NCBI RefSeq assembly: GCF_022347785.1
Contig: NZ_JAKRGA010000001.1
Coordinates: forward strand, 62,001-126,000
DNA from: Psychrobium sp. MM17-31
Lineage (GTDB): Bacteria; Pseudomonadota; Gammaproteobacteria; Enterobacterales; Psychrobiaceae
Direction: 5' to 3'
DNA: 64,000 nucleotides
Of this stretch, positions 1 through 9,185 are shown piece after piece; the first letter of the stretch is position 1; every line of letters starts with the position of its first letter. The notes under the pieces were generated by a model, which saw only the letters and a list, made by a program, of their open reading frames with translations, ran no database searches and was not told the DNA's origin. The position numbers were made by a program, and so were the translations under genes.

Positions 1-1370
1 GTAATAAGCGCAGTATCTTGGTTATAACGAGACCACTGATGAAGCGCTGCGGCGCCTGCTTCTAAATCCCCTACTTTCATTTTTTGCGACTGGAAATACC
101 CACCAACAAACAACACAGAGGTTAATGCGACAACGACAATGGCCACTTTGCGTGATGCAAAAGCTGCCAAGCCTTGCCACAACTTCTCTAATGTTGGATT
201 AGGTTCGTTATCTCGGACGTCAATACGGACATCGCGATATGAAATAAGTACAGGCAATAACACCAAGTTAGTTAAGATAATAACACCGACACCTAAACTC
301 GCAGAAATAGCGAGTTCGCGAATAATACCGATATCAATCGATAATAAGGTAATAAAACCAATGGTGTCTGATAGTAACGCAACGCCGCCGGGAATTAACA
401 GCGCACAACAGGTTGCTGCTGCCGCTTCCTTCGAGCCAAGCCCGGTAAGCATCTTCTTCTTAACGCCATTAACCACTTGCACACTGTGACTAACCCCCAC
501 GGCAAATACGAGGAATGGTACAAGAATAGACATTGGATCGAGCCCAAAGCCAAGTAGCGTTAACAAGCCCATTTGCCATACTACAGCGATGAGTGAACAC
601 AGCAGTGGTAATGCAGTCAGAATCCAACAGCGTGAAAATAGATATACCATTACCGCGGTGATCATGATGGCAACAATGAAAAACAGCACCACGCCTTTAG
701 CGCCATCTGCCACATCACCAGCCATTTTGGCAAAACCAATAATGTGTATATCGATACCATCGTGCAGTAGCTTGCCGCGAAGCTCTTCTTCTAACTGGGC
801 AGCAAAGGCTAAGGTATCAAGTTTTTCACCTGTCTCAGGATTAAAATCGAGTAACTTTGCCGACACCATCGCCGACGAATAATCGTTAGCCACTAATCGA
901 CCAACAATACCTGCTTTCTCAACATTACCTTTAACGATGTCCAAACCGCGAGCATCTGGCACAAAGTCAGCAGGAATCACAGGACCGCCAGCAAAACCAT
1001 CTTCCACCACTTCGGTAAATCGAGTCGATGGCGAATACAACGATTTTACGGTGGTACGGTCGATACCCGGAATAAAATACAGCTGATCATGTACCTGTTT
1101 TAAATCATTAAAAAACGACTCGCTAAACACATTACCGTCTTTAGCTCTTACCGCCACCATAATACTGTTGGCCCCACCAAAATCTTTCGAATGTTTGGTG
1201 TAGGTCTTCATGTATTCATGATTTAACGGAATATTCTTAGTAAACGCCGCATCCATTTTCAGTTGCGATGCTTGATAGAGTAAAAACAGGGTTACCAAGG
1301 TGAAAAACGCAATCACAAAACGGCGATGACGAAAAATAAATTGTTCTACAAAAAACACCAGTTTATTCAT
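1..1370 (-). CDS. RND/MMPL-family transporter, partial (3' end outside window)
   Basis: This is the N-terminal 456 codons of an inner-membrane RND exporter of the single-chain MMPL/HpnN type; the C-terminal part lies beyond base 1. It starts MNKLVFFVEQFIFRHRRF, followed by the first membrane helix (about residues 19-36). A long periplasmic domain comes next, then a block of closely spaced helices containing the family-typical stretch SILVPFLVFAVGVSHSVQ. The ATG lies 5 bases after the stop of the YCF48-like gene, so the two are probably cotranscribed. Such transporters move lipids or other hydrophobic molecules across the inner membrane. The substrate here is unknown. The DUF1302 and DUF1329 neighbours suggest an envelope-spanning route for a hydrophobic compound, which is inference. 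Confidence 0.88.
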   Translation of the reverse strand, partial: MNKLVFFVEQFIFRHRRFVIAFFTLVTLFLLYQASQLKMDAAFTKNIPLNHEYMKTYTKHSKDFGGANSIMVAVRAKDGNVFSESFFNDLKQVHDQLYFIPGIDRTTVKSLYSPSTRFTEVVEDGFAGGPVIPADFVPDARGLDIVKGNVEKAGIVGRLVANDYSSAMVSAKLLDFNPETGEKLDTLAFAAQLEEELRGKLLHDGIDIHIIGFAKMAGDVADGAKGVVLFFIVAIMITAVMVYLFSRCWILTALPLLCSLIAVVWQMGLLTLLGFGLDPMSILVPFLVFAVGVSHSVQVVNGVKKKMLTGLGSKEAAAATCCALLIPGGVALLSDTIGFITLLSIDIGIIRELAISASLGVGVIILTNLVLLPVLISYRDVRIDVRDNEPNPTLEKLWQGLAAFASRKVAIVVVALTSVLFVGGYFQSQKMKVGDLEAGAAALHQWSRYNQDTALI

Positions 1371-1375
1371 ATCTA

Positions 1376-2422
1376 TTACTTCTCACCTTCTAATAGATGC
1401 AGGCCTTTGCTACCAGCCAACCACACTTGATCTTCAAATTGGCGAATGTCCATCAAATCTTCACCTTTACGCACGCTGTCTTGAGAGAAATTCTTACCAT
1501 CATCCGTGGAACGCAATACCACACCATTATTCTGCGCTACCAAAATATCGCCGTTTGCAAGTTGATAAACGTCATTAACACTATTGTTGTTGCCTAAATC
1601 GATTTGTTGCCAATTGACCCCACCATCAGTTGAGCGGAACATGTGACCACGTAAGCCGCCTACTAAAATAGCGCCGCTTTGGCTTTGCATCGCGCTAAAG
1701 AATGACCCTTCATAGACATTATCTATTCGCTGCCAAGTTGCCCCTAGGTCTGCGGAAAATGCGATGAGTCCAAGTTCTCCCACCAACATCATGCGTTTTT
1801 CACTTAGCTCAATGATCTTGTTAAAGTGCGGTAGTATCGACGCTATTTCAAATTGATAGTCTTCTTCGCTCTCCTCGCGAACTTCAGCAAGGTATTCGAC
1901 ATCTTCCTGAGGCAACAAGCTCGATAGAAACTGTTTATTCCAAGACTTACCACCATCTTTTGTTGCGAAAAACATCCCGTAGGCACCAATCGCATAACCA
2001 TTATCGTCTGAGGTAAACATGACATCGAGTAATGGCCTATCTAAATCCGGAAACTGTTGTTGTATTGCCCAAGATTTACCGCCATCAGATGTATGAATAA
2101 TGGTGGCATCATGGCCTACGCTCCAACCAAAATTTGAACCCGAAAATTCAACATCGGTGAGTAATACATCAGTTGGAATGATAACTTGTTGCCAATCGCT
2201 CTGTGAGTTTTTGGTTAACACATGGCCGCGATCTCCTACCGCGATCATCTGTTGACCATTTTTCGCCATAGCCATCACAGGCGCACTAGCTGCTAACACA
2301 GCTGGTTGAGATGTAAACACCTGTTTAATTTTTTTATTATCGTTAGCGTGACTAACAAGTGTCCAAGTACTTGTCAGACCTGCTATGGCACACGCCACTA
2401 TTAAGGGTTTTGTTTTAAACAA
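1376..2422 (-). CDS. YCF48-like beta-propeller (BNR-repeat) exported protein
   Basis: A 348-residue protein with an N-terminal signal peptide (cleavage probably after SHA) and repeated propeller blades with the signature TxDGGKSW/STDGGVNW, as in YCF48/BNR-repeat proteins. In plants and cyanobacteria YCF48 (HCF136) helps photosystem II assembly; in heterotrophs the fold is probably an assembly or scaffold factor for envelope complexes. There is no ATG at the 5' end. Two in-frame TTG codons exist at 2437 and 2422. I chose 2422 because GAGGA sits 8 bases before it. It is followed directly by the RND transporter. A strong terminator ends just upstream, so it may be expressed at a lower level than the DUF1329/DUF1302 genes. 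Confidence 0.82.
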   Translation of the reverse strand: MFKTKPLIVACAIAGLTSTWTLVSHANDNKKIKQVFTSQPAVLAASAPVMAMAKNGQQMIAVGDRGHVLTKNSQSDWQQVIIPTDVLLTDVEFSGSNFGWSVGHDATIIHTSDGGKSWAIQQQFPDLDRPLLDVMFTSDDNGYAIGAYGMFFATKDGGKSWNKQFLSSLLPQEDVEYLAEVREESEEDYQFEIASILPHFNKIIELSEKRMMLVGELGLIAFSADLGATWQRIDNVYEGSFFSAMQSQSGAILVGGLRGHMFRSTDGGVNWQQIDLGNNNSVNDVYQLANGDILVAQNNGVVLRSTDDGKNFSQDSVRKGEDLMDIRQFEDQVWLAGSKGLHLLEGEK

Positions 2423-2437
2423 CTTTTCAATCCTCAA

Positions 2438-2469
2438 TAAAAAACTAAAGCCGGCATCTAGCCGGCTTT
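2438..2469 (-). terminator. Rho-independent terminator between DUF1329 and YCF48-like genes
   Basis: A perfect 9-bp stem (AAAGCCGGC with GCCGGCTTT, 5-base loop) is followed on the minus strand by AG and a run of six T. It lies 34 bases after the DUF1329 stop and abuts the YCF48 translation start. It therefore splits a colinear gene group into a probably high-expressed upstream part and an attenuated downstream part. Confidence 0.85.
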
Positions 2470-2502
2470 CGCATTATCTTAATATTTCAACAACTAACCA
2501 AG

Positions 2503-3858
2503 TTATCTACCAGCGCGACGAAGTGCCGACTTGGTGAACTTTCTGTCTGTTAACTTAGCGTCGAAATCATACATCTTGCTGTGGTTATCTAAACCTTGTG
2601 CTAGGTAACGACGAGCTTGTAGATCGTAGTACACATCAAGTGTCGACCATGAAGCTGGCAGCTCGTAGTAGTTTAGCTCATGCGCCATAGCTACGCGGTA
2701 TAACTCATCGCGGTTATCGTAGATATCTGCCACAGATACTTGCCAGTTATCTTCGTCAATAAAGAATACGCGTTTCTTATAAGTGTGGCGCATACCTTCT
2801 TTTAACGTTGCTTCAACCTGCCAAACGCGGTGTTTTTCATAACGCACGTAATCTTGGTTGATGTGGCCAGGTTTAATTAGATCGTCGTAATCCAGACCTT
2901 TCGCATGCAACTTGTATGAGTTGTACGGAATGTAAATTTCTTTCTTACCAATCAACTTCCAGTTGTAGCGTGATGGTGAACCGTTATACATATCGAAATC
3001 ATCGGTCGTACGAAGACCATCCGTCGCTGTACCAGGGGTATCAAATGCGATGTTTGGCGCAAGGCGAACACGACGCTGACCAGTATTGTAGGTCCACGCC
3101 TTACGTGGCTCGCTGTCTTGGTTTAGCGTTTCGTGCACAAGCAGTGCTGTACCAGCTAAACGCGCAGGTTGAGTAACAATTTGCTTGAACTTGAACACGA
3201 TGTTGTCATCAGCAAGTTTGTCTGAAGTCATACCTGACTCAGTGTATTTGAACAAGATAGAGTTTTTCATTTCCATCATGGTGTAATCACCAGATGCAGT
3301 AGGCGCAACTTGCGATGATACGATTTCTGCCTTTTCACCGCGATAACGGGTGATGTGATTCCAAATCACCTCAAGACCGTTTGACGGAATTGGGAATGGC
3401 ACACCTAGGACTGCATTACTGATACCGTTACCACCAAGGATTAACTCAGCTTTAGTCGCATTGTCAGCGATAGCATCATAAACTTTTTGTGGCATAGATG
3501 CGCTACGACGCGTTGGGTAAACGTGCATCTTGAACGTATCTGGGTAAGTTTCAAATAACTTGATTTGGCCCGGCGTTAAGTTCGCTTTGTATTGATCTAA
3601 ATTCTTAGCGGTAATTGTGAAAAGCACCTTGTCAGCCGCGTATGGATCAGGGTGATGGTCACCTTTCTTGTAACCAGCAACAGGTTTTGTAATACCACCA
3701 GTCCAAGCAGGAATAGAGCCATCGGCATTACCTGCACGCGTCGCACCAACAGGTGTTAATTCTTTTTTAAGCTTAGCGGCTTCTTCCGCTGTCACTGCAG
3801 CATTAGCTTGCGCGCTAAGTGCAAGCGTCATTGCCGTAATAAGGGTTAATTTTTTCAT
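2503..3858 (-). CDS. DUF1329 family periplasmic protein
   Basis: A 451-residue protein with a clear signal peptide (MKKLTLITAMTLALSAQANA) and the features of DUF1329: the early GGI..P..GYKKGDHHPDPYA segment and the late region RYEKHRVWQVEATLKEGMRHTYKKRVFFIDEDNW (two pieces of one conserved stretch). DUF1329 proteins are thought to resemble LolA/LolB-like lipid carriers. That is family knowledge I recall, not visible here. The ATG at 3858 was preferred to the in-frame GTG at 3870 because the signal peptide begins there. It starts 15 bases after the DUF1302 stop, a standard operon pair. Function is unknown; a periplasmic shuttle for a hydrophobic molecule is the working idea. Confidence 0.9.
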   Translation of the reverse strand: MKKLTLITAMTLALSAQANAAVTAEEAAKLKKELTPVGATRAGNADGSIPAWTGGITKPVAGYKKGDHHPDPYAADKVLFTITAKNLDQYKANLTPGQIKLFETYPDTFKMHVYPTRRSASMPQKVYDAIADNATKAELILGGNGISNAVLGVPFPIPSNGLEVIWNHITRYRGEKAEIVSSQVAPTASGDYTMMEMKNSILFKYTESGMTSDKLADDNIVFKFKQIVTQPARLAGTALLVHETLNQDSEPRKAWTYNTGQRRVRLAPNIAFDTPGTATDGLRTTDDFDMYNGSPSRYNWKLIGKKEIYIPYNSYKLHAKGLDYDDLIKPGHINQDYVRYEKHRVWQVEATLKEGMRHTYKKRVFFIDEDNWQVSVADIYDNRDELYRVAMAHELNYYELPASWSTLDVYYDLQARRYLAQGLDNHSKMYDFDAKLTDRKFTKSALRRAGR

Positions 3859-3873
3859 ATTATTGTGCACCCG

Positions 3874-5949
3874 TTAGATTGAATATTTAATGCTAAATGA
3901 AACGAAATCTTTATCTTCCATAGTATTGATGGTGCCTTTACCACCCCAGAAAGAGTTATAACCGATAGATGCCGTCCAGCGATTTTGATATTCAAAATCA
4001 ACAGATGCAGCCATCGATTTAGAGCCTTCGGTAAATAGGAAAATTGGATCTGGTGTAATACCTTTCACGTCATGCGAGAATACTAACTTAACAGAAGCAT
4101 TAACACCGTCAAATACGTTATTGTGATCCGTCTTAGCGACTAAACGGTAACCCCATGCAAAATCCGTTGGGAATGGATTGGTTTCTGGACCGTTATGCAC
4201 TAATTGAATAATACCTGGCATTGCTGGATTGCCGCCTGAACGCGCAGTATTAGGACCGTTTAGACGTAATACATCTGGATCTGGCATATCGTGGATCCAC
4301 ACCGCACCGAACTCACCAAATAACGTTAAGTTATCCGCACCAAGCGTTGGGCCAAATAGGTGTGCTAGGTTGAATTGTGCTTGCGTAGTATCAACTAACA
4401 CATAGCCATTCGCCAAAGCACCAGGTGGAACAGAATCGCCTTCTTTGAACGGATAGGTCAAACCGCTCATTTGTGAAATACCATCAAGGTCTAAACGCTG
4501 AATAGCTTCGACGTCAGAGTTCGCTAATTGTTGTGGCATTGCTGCAAATAATAATTCTACATCATCTATTTGAAGCGCTTCATCTTGACGGTGAGAGATT
4601 TCGCCGGCAAAAGACGTATCGCCAAGCACAGTATTGAAACTTAAACCAAATAATTTAATGTCTTCAGGAAATACAATTTTAGCTTTAGTAAACGTATCGA
4701 GTTCTTCCAGCGTATCGTAATTAACACCACCGGTTGCGGCAGCATTACCGAGAACACCTAAATCATGTTGGATAGCAGCTGCAGTGAAATCAGACGCTTG
4801 ACCTGAAATCAGTGGACGACGGCTGTGATAATTCATGTAGTAGAATGCTAATTCTGCGTCATCAAATTGATAAGCGAATTTCAAACCGTATTGACCACCA
4901 TCTTCTGGCTTAATGTCATTACTACGGATCGCCACTTTCGTTGGATAGGCCAACATTAATGAAGTTAGTGTTTCAGCAGGTACTTGGCCTGAGGCAACCA
5001 TACCACTTAGCTTGTTTAATTCAGAAATTAAGAAATCGCCATCGATGTCTGGATTACCGTTAAAACCAAGTTGAATTGCGCTGTATTTACCACCGCCAGC
5101 AACAAAATCATTTGACGCAAAGTAAGTACCAGCCGCAGGAACTACAGTGCCCTGCCATTCATATTGGTAGTACGCTTCCATCGATAGGTTTTCAGTTAAA
5201 CCAGCCGACACCCATGCCATACCTTGTGGAATAAATGCTTCTTTTAATTCAGCACCTGGGGTACGTAAACGACCTAAATCAACTGCATTGATGGTTGAGA
5301 TACCGTGAGAAATTAGCGCGCTTTCGCCCCAGCTGATTACTTGCTGACCGATGCGGAAAGATACTGGCGTATCGCCAAAATCCCAATCTGCCGTGAAGTA
5401 TGCATCTAATAAACGAATATCAGAACAAAAACGCTCATCAGCTTCTTTGTCACGACATAAATCGATACCGCGATCTTGACCGTTGATTTGTAATTCGCGT
5501 TGGTAATCTAATTCACCGTCAAGGGCGAAATCATGGAAGTACATACCGCGAATGAATACGCCGTAATTCTCATAGCGAAGATCAAGCTCATGCAGGCCTT
5601 TAACAACTTGGCTAAAAGCATCGCCTTTCGACCATGCTAGGTTTGCTAAGTCGCCGTTACTTGAATATGAGCCATCCATCGCGAATAGCTCAGATGAGAG
5701 GTATTTAGTATTGCCGAAGGCTGTGTAGCCAGTCCAATCTAAACCATTGTGAGGGTTATTTACGATACCCACTTGATTATCAAAATCGCGCTTTTCTACA
5801 CGCCAAGAGCTACCGTATGAGAAAGTAGAGTTAAAACTACCCTCGATATCGCCCCAGTTGAAAGTTACCGCTTGCGCACTGGGTGCAGTTAAAGCGCTGA
5901 TAGCAGCACCTATACCGACGGCTAGCACGGATTTTTTAAACACGTTCAT
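3874..5949 (-). CDS. DUF1302 family outer-membrane beta-barrel protein
   Basis: A 691-residue protein with a signal peptide (MNVFKKSVLAVGIGAAISAL, cleavage near AQA), alternating aromatic/hydrophobic strands throughout and a C-terminal strand ending VSFSIKYSI, as expected for an outer-membrane barrel. It carries the DUF1302 hallmark FRIGQQVISWGES. Two cysteines (LCRDKEADERFC) may form a disulfide in a surface loop. The start at 5949 is chosen because GGAG precedes it at good spacing; an upstream in-frame ATG at 5970 lacks this. It is the first gene of the DUF1302-DUF1329 pair. An inverted repeat in its promoter region suggests a dedicated regulator. It is probably a channel or acceptor for hydrophobic substrates, but this is not proven. 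Confidence 0.9.
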   Translation of the reverse strand: MNVFKKSVLAVGIGAAISALTAPSAQAVTFNWGDIEGSFNSTFSYGSSWRVEKRDFDNQVGIVNNPHNGLDWTGYTAFGNTKYLSSELFAMDGSYSSNGDLANLAWSKGDAFSQVVKGLHELDLRYENYGVFIRGMYFHDFALDGELDYQRELQINGQDRGIDLCRDKEADERFCSDIRLLDAYFTADWDFGDTPVSFRIGQQVISWGESALISHGISTINAVDLGRLRTPGAELKEAFIPQGMAWVSAGLTENLSMEAYYQYEWQGTVVPAAGTYFASNDFVAGGGKYSAIQLGFNGNPDIDGDFLISELNKLSGMVASGQVPAETLTSLMLAYPTKVAIRSNDIKPEDGGQYGLKFAYQFDDAELAFYYMNYHSRRPLISGQASDFTAAAIQHDLGVLGNAAATGGVNYDTLEELDTFTKAKIVFPEDIKLFGLSFNTVLGDTSFAGEISHRQDEALQIDDVELLFAAMPQQLANSDVEAIQRLDLDGISQMSGLTYPFKEGDSVPPGALANGYVLVDTTQAQFNLAHLFGPTLGADNLTLFGEFGAVWIHDMPDPDVLRLNGPNTARSGGNPAMPGIIQLVHNGPETNPFPTDFAWGYRLVAKTDHNNVFDGVNASVKLVFSHDVKGITPDPIFLFTEGSKSMAASVDFEYQNRWTASIGYNSFWGGKGTINTMEDKDFVSFSIKYSI

Positions 5950-6267
5950 GTAGCTTTCTCCACTTTCCATTTAGGATTATTGTTATTTTTTAATTTGTAT
6001 TAGTTTGACACTAATACAATCAGCTAACGTTATTTTTTACAGTAATTAAACGCCCCCTGCAACCGATGTTTTGATTGATTTATCTAAAGTTTTCTTAAAA
6101 ATAGAGCAAAAAACCTAACCCGCCATTTAAAAAAAAATGCAGCGCCTACGATTTTAGTAGAATACGCTGCATTTATTTACATAACACAATGATTTTAAAG
6201 CGAATTACAAAACGTACCACTTTGTAGGGCGTGTTTTAAATTCGCACTAACGTTTAAAGTAAATACT
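5950..6267. promoter_or_regulatory. Regulatory gap upstream of DUF1302 gene, with a 9-bp dyad
   Basis: No gene is visible here. At 5995-6019 there is a perfect inverted repeat, arms TTGTATTAG and CTAATACAA around a 7-base spacer, centred about 58 bases before the DUF1302 start. This looks like an operator for a dimeric repressor. The rest is AT-rich, with the pepN/DUF2835 terminator at 6128-6174. Confidence 0.5.
6128..6174 (-). terminator. Terminator of pepN-DUF2835 transcript
   Basis: On the minus strand a 10-bp stem (AAATGCAGCG with CGCTGCATTT) encloses a second small stem (CTAC/GTAG) and is followed by a T-run. It lies about 95 bases after the DUF2835 stop. Confidence 0.8.
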
Positions 6268-6489
6268 CTAAAAAATTCTATTTAACGCGATAAATTTTCC
6301 ATCAGTTTGCGTAATAAGCTCAAATCTACCGACAATTCCATCCCTTGTGAGATACTGACGAAAATGTTTTGCTGGTAAGTCGATGCGGCGATTTGCGTCG
6401 TCAACAACCTGCACCGTATCAACAACCCCCTGATAGAATGGCAGAAAACGCTCATAGCTTAAATTTATCGAAAAATAGTACTTATTCAT
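6268..6489 (-). CDS. DUF2835 family small protein
   Basis: A 73-residue protein matching the compact DUF2835 pattern: YYFSINLSYERFLPFYQG at the start, then the central RRIDLPAKHFRQYLT and GIVGRFEL. DUF2835 genes commonly sit immediately downstream of pepN in marine gammaproteobacteria. Here the gap to the pepN stop is 12 bases, and a terminator follows, so it is the last gene of the pepN transcript. No signal peptide or membrane segment is present, so it is probably cytoplasmic. Function is unknown. A small beta-rich fold is suggested by the alternation of hydrophobic residues, but I cannot go further. Confidence 0.85.
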   Translation of the reverse strand: MNKYYFSINLSYERFLPFYQGVVDTVQVVDDANRRIDLPAKHFRQYLTRDGIVGRFELITQTDGKFIALNRIF

Positions 6490-6501
6490 AAAACGTGTCG
6501 C

Positions 6502-9108
6502 CTATTGCGTCAAACTCAAAGTAACCTTCTCGGTTAAATCTTTCGACAATGCTGGTAAATTAGCAAGCCGCTCTACCTGTTGCTTCATTAAACTAGCGCG
6601 AGTTTTATCGAACTTATGCCAAGACAATAATGGCGTTATTAAGCGTGCCGCTATTTGCGGATTAATGTCGTTTAACTTAATCAATTGGTCGGTTAAGTAC
6701 TCATAGCCACTGCCATCAATACGATGGAACTGCTTAGCGTTAGCCTGAGCGAAAGCGCCAATTAAACTGCGCACGCGATTTGGATTGTGCCAACTAAAAC
6801 TTGGCTGCTGTTTGGCCAATGCTAACTGCTCTAGCGCGTCATCGCTAGGCCACTGGCCAATTGTCATAAACCACTTATCCATTACTAAGCCATTATATTT
6901 CCAGCGCTCAGCAAAAGTATTCGATAAGCCGTCAAAACAAGGGAGCTGGTGTTGACAAGCCACCGCAAGTGCATTGATTGATTCGGTCATTTCATTTGCG
7001 TTATTGAACTGTGTTTCAACGTATTCATTCACTACTTTAAGTTTGGCACTATCATCACCAGCACAAAGATAACTGGTTAAAACGAGTTTTAACGCACGTA
7101 GGCCACTGCCTTGAGCACTCTCTGCAACACTACTCTCGGCCAGAGATTGCGCAGTGCTCTGGTAACGCGCCAACAAGGCATCACCACATTGTTTAGCGAT
7201 TTCGCGTTTAACAAATTGTTTAGCAGCTAATAGACCATCGACATCAATCGGCGTTTCTAATTCAAATAACGCCATATCAGCAGGAAGCTCTACCGCTAAA
7301 GCAACCAACGCCGGATCTGTTGTTTTATCGTTGAGCACAATATTAACAGCGTCGATAACATTGGCTGGTAATGACATTGTCTGCTGCTTACTATTTTCAA
7401 GAATAATCTGCGTCAGAAGTTGCTGCGCGCTGTCCCAACGAGAAAAGTCATTTTGGCTGTATGACAATGTATGAACGAGATCTTCTGCTGCCATCTCGCG
7501 CTCAAGCTTAATTGGCGCTGAGAAGTCGCCAAGTAAAACGGCAACAGTGCCCTGAGGTACGTCGTTAAATTCAAATGTCTGCGCCTTGCTCGTTAGACAC
7601 AAGGTTTGCGCTTTGTTGTCACCCTCAAGCACTTGGCCATCAGGCGTGATTAGTTCAACATTAACTGGGATCTGCAAAGCGTGTTCATCATCTAAGCCAG
7701 TGAAAACTTGCTTGAAGTCTAACGATAAAGTTTGTGATGATGCATCATAACGCTGAGAAGCACTTACGACAGGTGTGCCCTTTTGCTCATACCAGTACTT
7801 AAATTGCGTTAAATCTATGCCAGAGCCAGTCGCCATCGCATTTACAAATTCATCACAGGTCACCGCCATACCATCAAACTGTTTGACGTATTCACGCATA
7901 CCCGCTTGGAAGTTCTCTTCACCGAGCAAGGTGTGGATCATTCGAATCACTTCGGCGCCCTTGTTATAAACCGTCACCGTATAGAAATTATTCATTTCCA
8001 TCACAGCTTGTGGGCGGATCGGATGCGCCATTGGACTTGCGTCTTCAGCAAACTGATGAGAGCGTATAATTTTCACCGCATCGATGCGATTGACGGCGCG
8101 AGAGCCTAAATCAGAGCTAAATTCTTGATCGCGAAATACCGTCAAGCCTTCTTTTAGGCTCAATTGAAACCAATCGCGACAGGTAATGCGGTTGCCAGTC
8201 CAATTGTGGAAGTATTCATGGCCAATGACAGACTCAATGCCATGGAAATCTTTATCGGTTGCACTCTCGCGATCCGCGAGTACGTATTTGCTATTAAAAA
8301 CGTTAAGTCCTTTGTTTTCCATAGCGCCCATATTGAAGAAATCAACGGCCACGACCATGTAGATATCAAGATCATACTCAAGGCCAAAACGCTCCTCGTC
8401 CCATTTCATCGAGCGTTGTAGTGCACCCAGTGCGTAAACCGCTTTTTCTTTGTTGCCTTTATCGACGAAAAATTCTAGCGCTACTTTACGGCCAGATTTT
8501 GTGACGTACTCACCTTCGAGCAGGTCAAAGTCCCCTGCGACTAAAGCAAACAAATAAGCTGGCTTTCTGTGTGGATCATTCCACGTTGCAAAGTGACGAT
8601 TACCATCTAGCTCACCGCTGTCCACTTTATTGCCATTACTCAATAAATAAGGATACTTATCGCGATCAGCAATTACCTTTGTTGTATATATCGCCATCAC
8701 ATCAGGACGATCTAAGTAATAAGTAATGCGGCGGAAGCCCTCAGCTTCACATTGGGTACAAAATGCATCACCTGCGAGATACAAACCTTCTAGTTTGGTA
8801 TTTTCACTCGGATTGATTTGGGTAACTACCGTGAGTTCAAATTCTTCTGGCGCATCAGGAATAATTAGCTTACCAGCGCTAATCTCAAACTGACCCGCTT
8901 CTAATGCGTGTTGGTTAATAGCTACCGAAAGTAACTCTAAATCTTCTCCGTCAAGCGCTAGCGCAGCGCCATCGCGCAATCGTTTTACTTGCGACGTTGC
9001 AGTTACCACGGTCGCAGTTTCATTAAGCTCAAACACCAAATCAATAGTGTCGATAGTAAAGTCTGGTGTCTGGTAATCTTTTAAATATTGGGTCGTGTCT
9101 TGAGACAT
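6502..9108 (-). CDS. pepN: Aminopeptidase N (M1 zinc metallopeptidase)
   Basis: An 868-residue cytoplasmic aminopeptidase that removes N-terminal residues from peptides. The exopeptidase motif GAMEN is at 261-265, the zinc motif HEYFH at 297-301 and the third ligand Glu at 320, all at the same numbers as in E. coli PepN. The order is an N-terminal beta domain, a thermolysin-like catalytic domain, a small beta domain and a long helical C-terminal domain. The length matches the family. It starts at ATG (MSQDTTQYLKDYQTPDF). It is upstream of and probably cotranscribed with the DUF2835 gene; upstream of it lies the nhaC terminator. Nothing looks abnormal. Confidence 0.98.
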   Translation of the reverse strand: MSQDTTQYLKDYQTPDFTIDTIDLVFELNETATVVTATSQVKRLRDGAALALDGEDLELLSVAINQHALEAGQFEISAGKLIIPDAPEEFELTVVTQINPSENTKLEGLYLAGDAFCTQCEAEGFRRITYYLDRPDVMAIYTTKVIADRDKYPYLLSNGNKVDSGELDGNRHFATWNDPHRKPAYLFALVAGDFDLLEGEYVTKSGRKVALEFFVDKGNKEKAVYALGALQRSMKWDEERFGLEYDLDIYMVVAVDFFNMGAMENKGLNVFNSKYVLADRESATDKDFHGIESVIGHEYFHNWTGNRITCRDWFQLSLKEGLTVFRDQEFSSDLGSRAVNRIDAVKIIRSHQFAEDASPMAHPIRPQAVMEMNNFYTVTVYNKGAEVIRMIHTLLGEENFQAGMREYVKQFDGMAVTCDEFVNAMATGSGIDLTQFKYWYEQKGTPVVSASQRYDASSQTLSLDFKQVFTGLDDEHALQIPVNVELITPDGQVLEGDNKAQTLCLTSKAQTFEFNDVPQGTVAVLLGDFSAPIKLEREMAAEDLVHTLSYSQNDFSRWDSAQQLLTQIILENSKQQTMSLPANVIDAVNIVLNDKTTDPALVALAVELPADMALFELETPIDVDGLLAAKQFVKREIAKQCGDALLARYQSTAQSLAESSVAESAQGSGLRALKLVLTSYLCAGDDSAKLKVVNEYVETQFNNANEMTESINALAVACQHQLPCFDGLSNTFAERWKYNGLVMDKWFMTIGQWPSDDALEQLALAKQQPSFSWHNPNRVRSLIGAFAQANAKQFHRIDGSGYEYLTDQLIKLNDINPQIAARLITPLLSWHKFDKTRASLMKQQVERLANLPALSKDLTEKVTLSLTQ

Positions 9109-9132
9109 TATTCGTCCTTAGAAATTGGGCAT

Positions 9133-9160
9133 AAAAAAGCCTGAGAAACTCAGGCTTTTA
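9133..9160 (-). terminator. Terminator after nhaC
   Basis: Stem GCCTGAG/CTCAGGC with a 3-base loop, flanked by A and T runs, lies 26 bases after the nhaC stop. The symmetry could allow weak action in both directions, but only the minus-strand gene needs it. Confidence 0.85.
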
Positions 9161-9185
9161 TATCAAATATTAATGGTTATTTAAA

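Noticed and set aside
139-882. Plus-strand ORFs of 116 and 97 codons inside the RND gene
   Set aside because: They run antisense to a clear RND reading frame whose helices and motifs continue through the region.
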